A stretch of 45,305 bases of DNA from Vibrio brasiliensis LMG 20546. GTDB taxonomy: Bacteria; Pseudomonadota; Gammaproteobacteria; Enterobacterales; Vibrionaceae. Position 1 is the first letter of the stretch, and every line of letters begins with the position of its first letter. The DNA is taken from the NCBI RefSeq assembly GCF_000189255.1, contig NZ_AEVS01000108.1:1-45305 (forward strand). The letters run 5' to 3'. Positions 6,583-16,004 of the stretch are shown piece after piece. The position numbers and the translations under genes are program-made. The notes beneath the pieces are model-generated. The model was not told the DNA's origin. It saw only the letters and a list, made by a program, of their open reading frames with translations, and ran no database searches.

Positions 6583-7866
6583 ATGGAACTACGCTTAGAA
6601 CTCCATACAGATAGGTCATCACTTCTTTTACTAGATACCAGCTTGCGAAGCGTATTGATTAATCGAGGGTTGGTCACAACCGGAGGCAAATCTGTCTCTT
6701 TTTGCGGGTTAGTACATGCAGACGGAAAACTGCATGCCTTTCTACCCCGCTCGACTAAGGCTAACGCTCGAAATAGAGAAAACGAGATCACTATGGCATC
6801 TCAGTTGATGGAAGCTTTACATCGCTATTCAACTACTAAAAATAACCATATTACAGCAGATGACGATGGCGACGAATTTATTGGGATGAGTCGCCTGAGC
6901 TCTATTGTTTGGCTGCTTCGAGATTTCCGCACCAACGGACTATTTTTCACACGTAAGCAAAAGAAGGTTATAAACAGCGGTAAGCCAGATTGGAAAAATA
7001 CAATCAGCAGAAGAACTGCCTTCTTAACTGATAACGGGCCTGTTTATTTAGATATCGATGGTGTACTGAATAGTAGGTTCATTGGTGATGAGTTAACTCG
7101 GATACATGCTCACGTTATCCGAAAGCTTGATGAGCAATTCAGTTGGCTGATTTCACCTAAAAAATCAAACATAGCCGATAGCTTGCAAGCAATACCTCAA
7201 CCTTCGGGGAAAACGTCGTCTCAAATAGCTCATTTAAAATCTCAGCTTCATACTCACTACGCTACGCGAGATATAGAACTTATCTCGCACCTTTTGACTT
7301 TCCTTGAAGAGACGAGAGGCCAAAGTAACAATAGCTATGCAATGGGGGTTAAGCGCTTTGAAGGGATGTGGGAGCATATGCTTGCGCACACTTTGAAGTG
7401 GACGATTAAGGTTAACCACTTACTTCCAACTCCAGCGTATAAGATGAGTGACGGTAGTATCGTGGAAGCCGCATCTAAAGGGCTAAGAACGGACATCGTT
7501 TTAAATAGACCTCATTCCAATATCTTTGCCGTAGTCGATGCGAAATACTACGATACACTCACCAATACGAGAAAGGCACCTGGTTGGCCTGATCTGGTTA
7601 AACAGTTTTTCTATGCTAAAGCTCTCCATGTCTATAGAAATTCAGCCCGAGTAAATAATGCATTCATCTTCCCCGGAGAAGATGGCGTTATTTCTAGTGC
7701 ACACATGAAAAACCGAGGCACAGGGACACTTGAAGACACTGATTTTCCACCGATACAGTGTATTTACGTCTGCCCTAACAACGTAATACAGCATTACATA
7801 AACCGTAAAAAAATGGTGGAGCTCAGCGAGTTGCTCGTACCTAATAGAGTCTTAGAAACCACATAG
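6583..7866 (+). CDS. LlaJI/McrC-family PD-(D/E)XK restriction endonuclease subunit R2
   Basis: A 427-residue nuclease partner of the upstream McrB-like protein. The PD-(D/E)XK centre is visible in the C-terminal third: E264 in the helix R-F-E-G-M-W-E-H-M-L, D304 in R-T-D-I-V, D319-A-K321 in V-V-D-A-K-Y-Y, and Q341 in V-K-Q-F-F-Y-A-K. Residues 1-230 resemble the N-terminal part of McrC-like proteins that contact the AAA+ ring. The combination with a C5 methylase and an McrB-like motor matches LlaJI, where both R subunits are needed for cutting. The gene starts 8 bp after its partner and ends before a bidirectional terminator. Confidence 0.82.
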   Translation: MELRLELHTDRSSLLLLDTSLRSVLINRGLVTTGGKSVSFCGLVHADGKLHAFLPRSTKANARNRENEITMASQLMEALHRYSTTKNNHITADDDGDEFIGMSRLSSIVWLLRDFRTNGLFFTRKQKKVINSGKPDWKNTISRRTAFLTDNGPVYLDIDGVLNSRFIGDELTRIHAHVIRKLDEQFSWLISPKKSNIADSLQAIPQPSGKTSSQIAHLKSQLHTHYATRDIELISHLLTFLEETRGQSNNSYAMGVKRFEGMWEHMLAHTLKWTIKVNHLLPTPAYKMSDGSIVEAASKGLRTDIVLNRPHSNIFAVVDAKYYDTLTNTRKAPGWPDLVKQFFYAKALHVYRNSARVNNAFIFPGEDGVISSAHMKNRGTGTLEDTDFPPIQCIYVCPNNVIQHYINRKKMVELSELLVPNRVLETT

Positions 7867-8053
7867 CTACACTGTTTTCAGAAGTGGAACTCAAACATTG
7901 AGGCAAGCTAATAATGCATCAGACTGTTTTTATACACAGTCAAATGCATTTTTTTATGCCTATCGAAACTTAATAGATAACTCTGAGTGCTCAGGCTTTT
8001 GACTGCTATCTAGCACTCAAAAATTTTTCAGTATTTCGGACACATCTAAATAA

Positions 8054-8082
8054 AAAGCCAAAGCATCACTAGCTTTGGCTTT
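8054..8082. terminator. Bidirectional intrinsic terminator between convergent defence operons
   Basis: An 11-bp perfect stem AAAGCCAAAGC / GCTTTGGCTTT with a 7-nt loop. It is followed by TTTATTATT on the plus strand, and by a further TTTTATTT on the minus strand. It sits between the restriction operon ending at 7866 and the DISARM-like operon ending at 8107. Confidence 0.85.
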
Positions 8083-8106
8083 ATTATTCAACTAATCAAT
8101 GAAGCA

Positions 8107-9543
8107 TTATATTTTGACAAGTTTGCTGGATTTCTGGGCGATCTTTATAGATATGAGATCGTCAAGAATAAGCTGTAACTTCTCTCTAATATTAAAATCT
8201 TCGGCCCAGACTAAAGGAAGAGTAATATATAGCCCCTTAGCTTCTACAATTTCAACTCTCACACCAGCTGGAAAGTTCCGTTGTATTGATAATAAATTAA
8301 GAGCTAATTGTCCTTTAAGTTTTTCCATTCCTTTGGTTCCATTAGCGTCTATGAGTCGCCACGCTAAGAAACTCTCAGGTTTATACTCAAGCGAAAGATC
8401 AAATCCTGCCATAGGTTTAACAGCACGTAGCTGAAATATGTCTGGGCTGGCACTTTTGAGCCAAGGTTCTTGATCTAGTATAAATTTGTTTTCATCAGGG
8501 GAGATTTGTTCTTGAGTTAGAATTTGCTCGATAGGTTCACTCGTTGGCTCATCAGATGCAGGGTTATAAAGACTTGCATTTAGTAACTGAAGCTGTTTTC
8601 TATCTTCGAGCATGTTTCTTTGCTCTGCACTCAGGTAGCTGTAACCTGTCCTTGCTCCTACAAAGATATTTGCTAGCGAGTAGACTTTTCCTCCTAAATT
8701 TTCTTGAAGGTTAACTTTCATAGCATTGATACTGTCCTTCTCTGGATTGAGAAGGACAAGTATCATCGCTCTTAGAGCTATGTTCTGATCATCAGAGTAA
8801 ATAAGGTTAACGTCTTCATTGTTAATTATTTTTTGAGCAGTGTCGAACCAACGTTGAACATCATCGGAGTTTGCTTCTGGTGGTAATCTTTTCTTAAAAT
8901 TTTCAACAACTTCTATTAATTGCCACCCAGCATCTATGTTGAAAAAAGAACATGTTTTGAAAAACGCAATCGCGATAGCTAGTTGGTTAATATCACCTAA
9001 ATAAGAAGTTAGAATCGCGCTTAATAGTTGTTCGGCATTACCTTTAAAGCTGGGCAGCTCCGCTGCAAATTGGGGATATGCCAATAGATGTGAATGTGTT
9101 GCCGCTACAATTGCGTCATTCAACGCCATCTTCAATGTAAAAGTATGTTTGTCTATTACGGGAGGCTCAACAATATCTATTGCTAACTCTGATGGCTCAT
9201 TACCACTTGTCAAAGCGTAACATTCGATAGTGCTTGAATCATAATTTTCGTAGCTGCGCTCTACAAACATATTCAAGCTATCTTGGTCAGAGAAGCCAAT
9301 ATTAGATATATTACTGTATGGTAGGTAAGACCCACCTAAGTGTTGTGTTAGACCTACAACTACATTTCTATCTCCCAATTTCCCTTGATTAACAAGGGAA
9401 TGCATTGTGGGGCGATCAAAAACCTTCTGCCCATTCACATCAAAACAATACTCTAGAGGAAGAAGTTCGTAAGTGAGAACGTAACGACTAAGGTAGCGTT
9501 TAGAAAGCATAACGTAGTACGTTGTAGTAGGGGTCATTTCCAT
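8107..9543 (-). CDS. Unrecognised 478-residue protein, last gene of the DISARM-like operon
   Basis: I do not recognise a domain. The protein appears soluble: there is no signal peptide or membrane helix. The N-terminal ~120 residues look beta-rich (Y-Y-V-M-L-S-K-R-Y-L-S-R-Y-V-L-T-Y-E-L). The centre (~150-310) is helical, and an acidic linker (~330-370) leads to a C-terminal alpha/beta part. No nuclease triad, Walker box or zinc pair is evident. Its start shares one nucleotide with the stop of the SF1 helicase gene (TAATG), so its translation is coupled to the helicases and it is very likely part of the same defence system. It might be a sensor or adaptor; this is a guess from context. Confidence 0.7.
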   Translation of the reverse strand: MEMTPTTTYYVMLSKRYLSRYVLTYELLPLEYCFDVNGQKVFDRPTMHSLVNQGKLGDRNVVVGLTQHLGGSYLPYSNISNIGFSDQDSLNMFVERSYENYDSSTIECYALTSGNEPSELAIDIVEPPVIDKHTFTLKMALNDAIVAATHSHLLAYPQFAAELPSFKGNAEQLLSAILTSYLGDINQLAIAIAFFKTCSFFNIDAGWQLIEVVENFKKRLPPEANSDDVQRWFDTAQKIINNEDVNLIYSDDQNIALRAMILVLLNPEKDSINAMKVNLQENLGGKVYSLANIFVGARTGYSYLSAEQRNMLEDRKQLQLLNASLYNPASDEPTSEPIEQILTQEQISPDENKFILDQEPWLKSASPDIFQLRAVKPMAGFDLSLEYKPESFLAWRLIDANGTKGMEKLKGQLALNLLSIQRNFPAGVRVEIVEAKGLYITLPLVWAEDFNIREKLQLILDDLISIKIAQKSSKLVKI

Positions 9544-10919
9544 TATTCTTGTTCTCTATAATCAATTAATCCAGAGGCGCGGTTCGGAAAGTGCTCAAAA
9601 AAAGCAGGGTTAGCTCTAGTGCCATCATTACATAAGAAAACTAGTTCTTCACGTGCTCTTGAACACATAACGTAGAGATTCATCTTAAAGGTTGCTAGGT
9701 CAGTATCATCAACAGTAAAAGACTGTAATTGAGGGATAAAAACAGCATCGAATTCTAGCCCCTTGCAGCTCTTACGGTGTAATACCGTCACTACTCCTTG
9801 CGTGTCAAATACTAAGTCTTCACTACTTTTATAGTTCTTGCTACTGTATGATTGCACAGTATAATTAGTCAAGCAGTCAGCTATCTTTTTGGCAAATAGT
9901 TCTCGATCTGTGTCATTGTCAACAATTACACCAACTTCTAATGCTGCTCTGTTTTTTAGTGAACGACAAATATATTGAATCTGCTGCTCAACGTTACTTA
10001 CAACAACCAGCTGAGGTTTGTTACCTTGCCGATTAGGTAGTTTTGGAACACCAGTCGGTAGCCCTACATAAAAATGACTTGCTACTTTTGCTATTTGATA
10101 TGTATTTCTGAAGTTAATTGTTAAAGAAAACTCACGCTCAGGCTTCTTGTTCAATTTAAGAGTCGTTCTAATGTCTTCTAAACTAGAGTGACGATTCTCC
10201 TCCAATCTTTGATTCTCATCCGCAAGGATCGTTAATGCTCCATGCTCTAATTGCTTAGATGTCAGATGTAAGAACGAAAAAAGACCAGGTTCGAAATCTT
10301 GTGCTTCATCAATAATCAAGTGTCCCCAATCGACCATTTTTTCTTGAGGTTGATCTAGGTACAAGTCACGCATTGCTAACCAATTGTATTGCCATCGTGC
10401 AAGCTCCAATGGTTCATGTGAAGTTCCTGTCCACGCGCTATAGATACTAGGATCTAAGTCATACCGGCTTTTTGGGACGTACCACATCCCTTTTTTATTT
10501 GTGAATGGGTTGAATTTATTTGCCCCCCATTTTCCGCCGACTTTTTTTAACTTGTCTTTATCCTCATATGGGCAGTTCACAAATGCTCGGTCCCCATCAA
10601 TAATGAGTGTTTCTGAGCTATGACCTGTAGCGATTCTATGTGACCTCCACCACTCGGGAAACCAAGTATGCATCGTTTTTGATTGCACGTTTCCATTTAT
10701 TTCAGCTGCCACATTCTGTGTGTAACGCCTTAGAACACGGTTGTACATTAAAACAGTTACGTCACGGTTCTTATTAGCTAATATCTGCGCTCTAAGGAAG
10801 GCAATTACAGTTTTACCTGTTCCCGGAGGACCCGAAACCAGAATGCTTCCATCGATAGGTGCATCTTCAAAAATGTCTTGTTGTTCTTCGCTTATTTGAC
10901 GCGCATTAGGCATTCTCAT
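9543..10919 (-). CDS. Superfamily 1 (UvrD-like) helicase with a DUF5710-like insert
   Basis: A 458-residue SF1 helicase. Walker A G-P-P-G-T-G-K-T is at 30-37 and Walker B D-E-A-Q-D at 204-208. An N-F-R-N-T motif follows, and a C-terminal G-L-E-F-D-A-V-F-I ... N-L-Y-V-M-C-S-R-A-R motif V/VI block. Between the motor motifs, residues ~114-150 (C-P-Y-E-D-K-D-K-L-K-K-V-G-G-K-W ... M-W-Y-V-P) look like a DUF5710 module, a small domain known from plasmid primases and helicases. It shares TAATG junctions with drmB upstream and the 478-residue gene downstream. It probably unwinds or translocates on DNA in concert with the DrmA-like motor. It is shorter than UvrD (~720), resembling standalone defence helicases. 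Confidence 0.82.
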   Translation of the reverse strand: MRMPNARQISEEQQDIFEDAPIDGSILVSGPPGTGKTVIAFLRAQILANKNRDVTVLMYNRVLRRYTQNVAAEINGNVQSKTMHTWFPEWWRSHRIATGHSSETLIIDGDRAFVNCPYEDKDKLKKVGGKWGANKFNPFTNKKGMWYVPKSRYDLDPSIYSAWTGTSHEPLELARWQYNWLAMRDLYLDQPQEKMVDWGHLIIDEAQDFEPGLFSFLHLTSKQLEHGALTILADENQRLEENRHSSLEDIRTTLKLNKKPEREFSLTINFRNTYQIAKVASHFYVGLPTGVPKLPNRQGNKPQLVVVSNVEQQIQYICRSLKNRAALEVGVIVDNDTDRELFAKKIADCLTNYTVQSYSSKNYKSSEDLVFDTQGVVTVLHRKSCKGLEFDAVFIPQLQSFTVDDTDLATFKMNLYVMCSRAREELVFLCNDGTRANPAFFEHFPNRASGLIDYREQE

Positions 10920-12724
10920 TAGCTAAACTCCTGCTGCGCATTATTGATAATTTTAGTAAATAAGCCTTCATAATTATCTGTACCGATTAAAATCTTTCGG
11001 TCCAGTAAAAGGTTGTTATTCTCGCAACTAGTTTCTGAAATTATTGTACAAGAGTGACATGCAGCTTGGTTTAATCCCATAATGCCTAACTCTTGCTTTT
11101 CACTACACACTGGGTCATTAGAGCACCAATATGCAGTTTCTAACGCAGCTAACATTGCTGGAAACAATCTGTTAGCTTCACCTTGCTGAACGAGCCCCCC
11201 CAAACTTCCTTCTGAGTCACCATCAGCTGTATATATAAGTAGTCCGGCTTGACCATCATCAGCATAGATTCTCTCTCTTAGAGAACCACTAGAATACCCA
11301 CTTTCAAAACTTAGCTGTCTAATTAATAGGTGGGCTAAAGTATGTAGAACTAAAAACTTCACGCTTGGAACTGGCAAATAAGTGGAGCTGAGCTCCGTAT
11401 GGTGTTTCTTCAACTTTTCAATTCGCAGCTTTAACTCGTGTGGCATATGCTGTTCCCAAGTCTTAATGACAGAGTTATCCATTTCAATGAATATGCCTTC
11501 GCCATAGACTTCAGTAGCAGGAAGCCACGATCTATTCTCCAAAACGGTTTTGGGGCTAACAACGTTATCACTTGGTGATACGCGCTCAAATCCACAAAAT
11601 GCACGTACTTCACGTAATTTATCTAATAAAACAACTCGCTTTATTACAGAATCAAAGTCAAAAGTGGGATAGTTAGCCCAGTCTGCGACCTTAGCTTTAA
11701 AAGTTTTAGTCTCTTTACTCGCAATATCTGGAGAAGAAAGAACATCCCACTCAGCAACTCTTAAATCTTCATCTTTCGGAACTTTATACGTACGCTGTTC
11801 CTTTTCTTTACCAGTTACTGCGTTCAAAACTTGTTCTTCAGTAAGATCAACCTCTTCCGCAATTTCTTCAACATATGCGTTAATTAGACGTTCTTTTCCA
11901 TCAGATAAAGCAGTCATCAAACTTTCGAAATAATTTGATTCTTTTATCTTAAGATATATTTGGTTACCGGAGCTTTTCTCTGAATGAGGGATATCCAATG
12001 CAGAGCGCACTATTGAGTAATAGAGGTTGCTTGCTCCCCTTTGTAATACATGTAGCTGTTCATCACATTGGCGCTCTGCAGGAGCTTTATATTCCCAAGG
12101 CTGAGTATCATTGCATTTAACACCTGCGAGTCCTGTCTGACTCATTATTTCTTTAAGAGAGTTTTTTGAGCCACACTCTGGATTTCTACACTCAACATAG
12201 AGAGCATCCAAACCGCTACCAAGCTCAGGGTTAGACAGGAAGTAGAGCTCTGGGCTTTCACAAGTCTTCTGTCTGCTATTTTTGTGAGCCCAATACACCC
12301 AAGGAATATCTTGAAGATGCCCTTTTTGACACGCAGCGACAAAACGCATTGGAGCAAGAACTTTTTGCTTACATGAGTTATTCGCACATACCGGTATTCC
12401 ATCTGCGTTGAGCTTACCGGTTTCTTTTTTCCAAAGTTCCATGCGTTTACAACGTGGACAGAACATCCATTTCGGGAAACGTACTGTCATTAAAGCATTA
12501 TGGGGACCGACCTCATCTCTCTTATTCTTGATTACCGGCGGTTTTTTCAAAGCCCATACGCCAGCTTCGCGAGATAAACGCTCTAGCTTTATCTCTTCAA
12601 GCCTTTTAGGCCAATGAATCGGGTCTGCTAATGCGAGAGATTCATCACCAAGCTCGATGATAGAGCCTGGACCAAAAGGTGAAATCAACTGAGAACTACG
12701 GTAAGCGCGGTTTGAATCTGCCAT
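10919..12724 (-). CDS. drmB: DrmB-like DUF1998 protein of a DISARM-type system
   Basis: A 601-residue protein. It opens with R-S-S-Q-L-I-S-P-F-G-P-G-S-I, the hallmark start of DrmB. A zinc-ribbon-like set follows at C89, C92, C113 and C118. The C-terminal DUF1998 region contains L-H-T-L-A-H-L-L-I-R-Q-L-S, then G-G-L-V-x-Q-G and a second cysteine cluster including A-C-H-S-C. In DISARM, DrmB pairs with DrmA to form the DNA-recognising core. Its start shares one nucleotide with the drmA stop, and the SF1 helicase follows in the same way. Length is close to known DrmB proteins (~600). Orthology to class 1 or class 2 DrmB cannot be decided by eye. Confidence 0.85.
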   Translation of the reverse strand: MADSNRAYRSSQLISPFGPGSIIELGDESLALADPIHWPKRLEEIKLERLSREAGVWALKKPPVIKNKRDEVGPHNALMTVRFPKWMFCPRCKRMELWKKETGKLNADGIPVCANNSCKQKVLAPMRFVAACQKGHLQDIPWVYWAHKNSRQKTCESPELYFLSNPELGSGLDALYVECRNPECGSKNSLKEIMSQTGLAGVKCNDTQPWEYKAPAERQCDEQLHVLQRGASNLYYSIVRSALDIPHSEKSSGNQIYLKIKESNYFESLMTALSDGKERLINAYVEEIAEEVDLTEEQVLNAVTGKEKEQRTYKVPKDEDLRVAEWDVLSSPDIASKETKTFKAKVADWANYPTFDFDSVIKRVVLLDKLREVRAFCGFERVSPSDNVVSPKTVLENRSWLPATEVYGEGIFIEMDNSVIKTWEQHMPHELKLRIEKLKKHHTELSSTYLPVPSVKFLVLHTLAHLLIRQLSFESGYSSGSLRERIYADDGQAGLLIYTADGDSEGSLGGLVQQGEANRLFPAMLAALETAYWCSNDPVCSEKQELGIMGLNQAACHSCTIISETSCENNNLLLDRKILIGTDNYEGLFTKIINNAQQEFS

Positions 12725-15700
12725 TAGTTCTCTCCTCTAATAAACAAACAGGTTTCAGTATCGACATTTCTCATTGAATTTAGGGTGCGCCATGCCTCAT
12801 CATGTTGCGCACTTTCATAAGGTTGGATCAACGGTTGAAATTGCTTTTCTCCCGTGTAGTGGCTTAACGGCCTGATCGTTCTATCACAACGTTCCTGCCA
12901 TGTGTCGACTAGAGATTGAAGGTATTCTAGAGTCTCGTTTTGCTCCTTTTTTGGCATACCGTCCATAGCCTTTACGATACGCTTTTTAAATACCGCCAAG
13001 AGTGTTTTGAACTCAGAATGGGACACATCTAGATGTCTAGCGTTTTCATTTTTTCTTAGGTAACCCGTAACTCGGACGACTGAAATTAGAGCAGCATGCA
13101 GAGCTCGTTCAAGTGCAGGTTTAGCCCAAGGGGTAATACTAGTAGGCTCAACGTAACGATATAGGGCTTGATGATAGCTTTTGAAAGTTTCATAGTGTGA
13201 GCGATCTCGTGGCTTAGTTGGAGAGTATTGAGTGATCACAATACCTGGAGGACGTTTTTTACTTCTTCCTACACGGCTTGAAGCCTGTATATATTCAGCA
13301 GTAGCTTTCGGCTGCCCAGCAATCACCATCATACCAAGGCGTTCAATATCAACACCGACAGAAATCATATTCGTACACGGTAATATATCGACAGCATCAG
13401 GTACAGGCTTACTTAGTTTCGTTAGTACTTCCGGTATTTTGGAGCCTTTGACACCGGCGCTCAGCTCCTCGACGCTTTCGATCTTACGAGTATCATACAT
13501 ATTATTAGAAATGACTTTGATACGTTCTGGAATATCATCGCGTCCTAGGGTCATGGTTTTACCTAGTTCTCTGCGGCTATTGTGATAAATCGGTAGGGTC
13601 CAGTAACTATCGAGTAGTTCATACTCTAATCCCAGCTCATAAGGAGCTAAAAGAGCGGCTGCGCTTGTTTGAACAAGTGAAGTTTGCCCTGTATGCCCAG
13701 CGGGCATTACACCAACATACATTCGACCTGGTTTATCAAGTTCTTCTTTTGAAAAGAAAGAGTCGGCTTGGTCGGTCCCTGACGGAGGAAACACGTTAAC
13801 TCTTCTGCCAAATAAACGCACACTTTGCTGCTCCGCTGCACGAATCGTCGCAGTTGCAGCTATTACCTTAGGCTTCTGGCCAAGGACCTCCATGATAGAA
13901 TCAAAACCAGCTTCATAAATACCAGCAATGGTGCCTAAAGGACCAGAAATTAGGTGCAATTCGTCTTGAATTATAAGGCTTGGAGGTAGTACTTTTTTAT
14001 CTCCGAAGAAAGCCGCAGCTTCCGCCTTCCAAGTTAGGCGAGCAAATTTGTCAACCGTCCCTATTAGAAGACTAGGTGGAGAAGCATATAAGGCCTCGTC
14101 CACAACTTGTATAGGTAAATGGTGATGAAAATCGCATCCTTCATTTGGACAGAAAAACTCAAACTTGTTATCAGGATTTGAGCGGATACCATATGAAAGA
14201 TGCTCAGATGTATAAACCTTCGGTATTATTTCAGTACCGCACCAAGGGCAGTTTTGTAATTGGAAACTATTCTCTGGTTCAGGATCGTCGCGAGTGATAA
14301 CAAACTTGTGATGAGCATCTCTATAACTATTAGGTGTGCTATCCATACCTGCCCACAGACCAAGAGAAAACGGCTCTTGGCCTAACCGAGAATCATTTTC
14401 GCGTAATTTTTCTAAAGCGCAGATTAAGCTTCCAGCCCTTTGAAACTGTTGAGATGTTAGCAAGCGTAATGTGTAGCGTTTAATAACTGCAGTGCCTGCG
14501 CCACGTTTCCCTTTAGTCAAACGACGATATATCATTTCCCATGCAGCAACGGCTAGGTAGGCTTCGGTTTTACCACCACCAGTAGGGAACCATAGAAGAT
14601 CTACTTCTTCATGAGATTTAGGCAAATTACCAGTATCTTTGTTCGGAATAAGCGATTCTAAAACGAGCAATTGAAAGGCTAACTGGAATGGGCGCCATTT
14701 GAAGTTCTCAACAACATCATCAGCAAAGTAATCTGGGCTTACATACTCAAAGTCTTTTGGCTTAGCTTTTCCGGCATACTTTTTCCCAGAATGTAGCATT
14801 TGCATCAGCATAGCCTTGTTAGCAATACGGAAAGCTTCCATTGCTAATGAAGAGTTTTGTAGACCTTTAATGCCATCCTCCATTCTTTGAGCTGCACTTC
14901 TCAACCTCTGGATAATGCGTGTTTTCGCTGCAAGATATCTATCATCTAAAACTTCGTTATTAAGTTCATTAATCCAAGTTCGGTACGCTAAAATAAGTTC
15001 TTGATATCCAGAAAGTAGCTGTTGATCAGTTGCCGCATCAACATCCGCTATTCTGGTTATACTAAGAATATTACTGCTCAGGTTTGGATACTTGCTCTGA
15101 TCTATTTCTGTACTAAAGTCTTTCACTTCATGAGTAGGCATCATCTCAGTATATAACTTGGTTGGACTAGCTTCCCCATCAAAAGACCAATCAACAGCAA
15201 CACCATGACCAACAGCCCAAGGAACCCGTTTTCTATAAGCTAAGTTGAGTTCCTGCTGCTCATCATCGAGTTTGAATCGTTCGCTACTTGGGTACTCTCT
15301 GATACTACCCTCTAAAACAGAGACTTTGATACCGCACTGGTATAAACACTTTTCAGGATCTAACCGCTCACCTGAGCTTGCATTGTTTGAAACTGCGATA
15401 GTTACAATCTTACCTGAGGTTATAGGTCTTACCGTAATATCTAGGCGTGCGCGTCCATCAAGTATTTCACTCTTTCGAGAGACTACTTTTTCTACATTTT
15501 CTTCATGAGATAGTTCAGAGCGTTGCCACTCAAGCATTTTTCCTTTGGTATAAGAGCCTGCTGTAATATTCAACCGCAATGATGTATTTGATTGTATTGC
15601 GAAAGATATAGCCATCGATGATGGTTTAAAATCATTGGCGAGAGCTTCAGTAGTTGAATCATCATCTTTGTCGTCATTTGTATCATCGATACAAGCTGCA

Positions 15701-15852
15701 GCAGGAAAGAGAGTCCCCATAAGATAGCGTTTATGAGGAGCATCTTTTAACCTCTCTTCCACGCCTCCTACAGGGCCAATAAGCTGTGTTTTTAAGTAAT
15801 CAATTAGCTCACTTCTTGCTTGGGTAAATTCGTTCACTTGTATTCTCTTCAT
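12724..15852 (-). CDS. drmA: DrmA-like superfamily 2 helicase of a DISARM-type system
   Basis: A 1042-residue SF2 motor. Walker A P-T-G-G-G-K-T is at 423-429 and the D-E-L-H box at 630-633. The A-T-A-T motif is at 666-669, and a motif VI-like Q-A-S-S-R-V-G-R at 856-863. Cysteines C535, C538, C568 and C573 probably bind zinc within the first RecA-like lobe. Residues 1-400 form the long N-terminal domain typical of DrmA. In DISARM, DrmA with DrmB loads on phage DNA and restricts it together with nuclease or methylase partners. It is the first gene of a four-gene operon with all junctions TAATG. No DrmC phospholipase-D nuclease or DrmD/DrmE gene is visible nearby. Confidence 0.87.
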   Translation of the reverse strand: MKRIQVNEFTQARSELIDYLKTQLIGPVGGVEERLKDAPHKRYLMGTLFPAAACIDDTNDDKDDDSTTEALANDFKPSSMAISFAIQSNTSLRLNITAGSYTKGKMLEWQRSELSHEENVEKVVSRKSEILDGRARLDITVRPITSGKIVTIAVSNNASSGERLDPEKCLYQCGIKVSVLEGSIREYPSSERFKLDDEQQELNLAYRKRVPWAVGHGVAVDWSFDGEASPTKLYTEMMPTHEVKDFSTEIDQSKYPNLSSNILSITRIADVDAATDQQLLSGYQELILAYRTWINELNNEVLDDRYLAAKTRIIQRLRSAAQRMEDGIKGLQNSSLAMEAFRIANKAMLMQMLHSGKKYAGKAKPKDFEYVSPDYFADDVVENFKWRPFQLAFQLLVLESLIPNKDTGNLPKSHEEVDLLWFPTGGGKTEAYLAVAAWEMIYRRLTKGKRGAGTAVIKRYTLRLLTSQQFQRAGSLICALEKLRENDSRLGQEPFSLGLWAGMDSTPNSYRDAHHKFVITRDDPEPENSFQLQNCPWCGTEIIPKVYTSEHLSYGIRSNPDNKFEFFCPNEGCDFHHHLPIQVVDEALYASPPSLLIGTVDKFARLTWKAEAAAFFGDKKVLPPSLIIQDELHLISGPLGTIAGIYEAGFDSIMEVLGQKPKVIAATATIRAAEQQSVRLFGRRVNVFPPSGTDQADSFFSKEELDKPGRMYVGVMPAGHTGQTSLVQTSAAALLAPYELGLEYELLDSYWTLPIYHNSRRELGKTMTLGRDDIPERIKVISNNMYDTRKIESVEELSAGVKGSKIPEVLTKLSKPVPDAVDILPCTNMISVGVDIERLGMMVIAGQPKATAEYIQASSRVGRSKKRPPGIVITQYSPTKPRDRSHYETFKSYHQALYRYVEPTSITPWAKPALERALHAALISVVRVTGYLRKNENARHLDVSHSEFKTLLAVFKKRIVKAMDGMPKKEQNETLEYLQSLVDTWQERCDRTIRPLSHYTGEKQFQPLIQPYESAQHDEAWRTLNSMRNVDTETCLFIRGEN

Positions 15853-16004
15853 GGCTAGTTAGTTGAAAGCCTAAACACCGAAAGTCTGATGATAGGTATA
15901 CTCGTAATATCTTATTTCTATGGCCTAGCTAAATTATTTCCCACTAAAATACACCTTTCCTGAATCATGTTGCCCCCTTCTCTAAAAGTCCCACTCCCCC
16001 TGCC

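Noticed and set aside
12724-15852. Druantia DruE as an alternative identity for the large helicase
   Set aside because: DruE is much longer with DUF1998 in the same polypeptide; here DUF1998 is on a separate coupled gene, the DrmA/DrmB arrangement.
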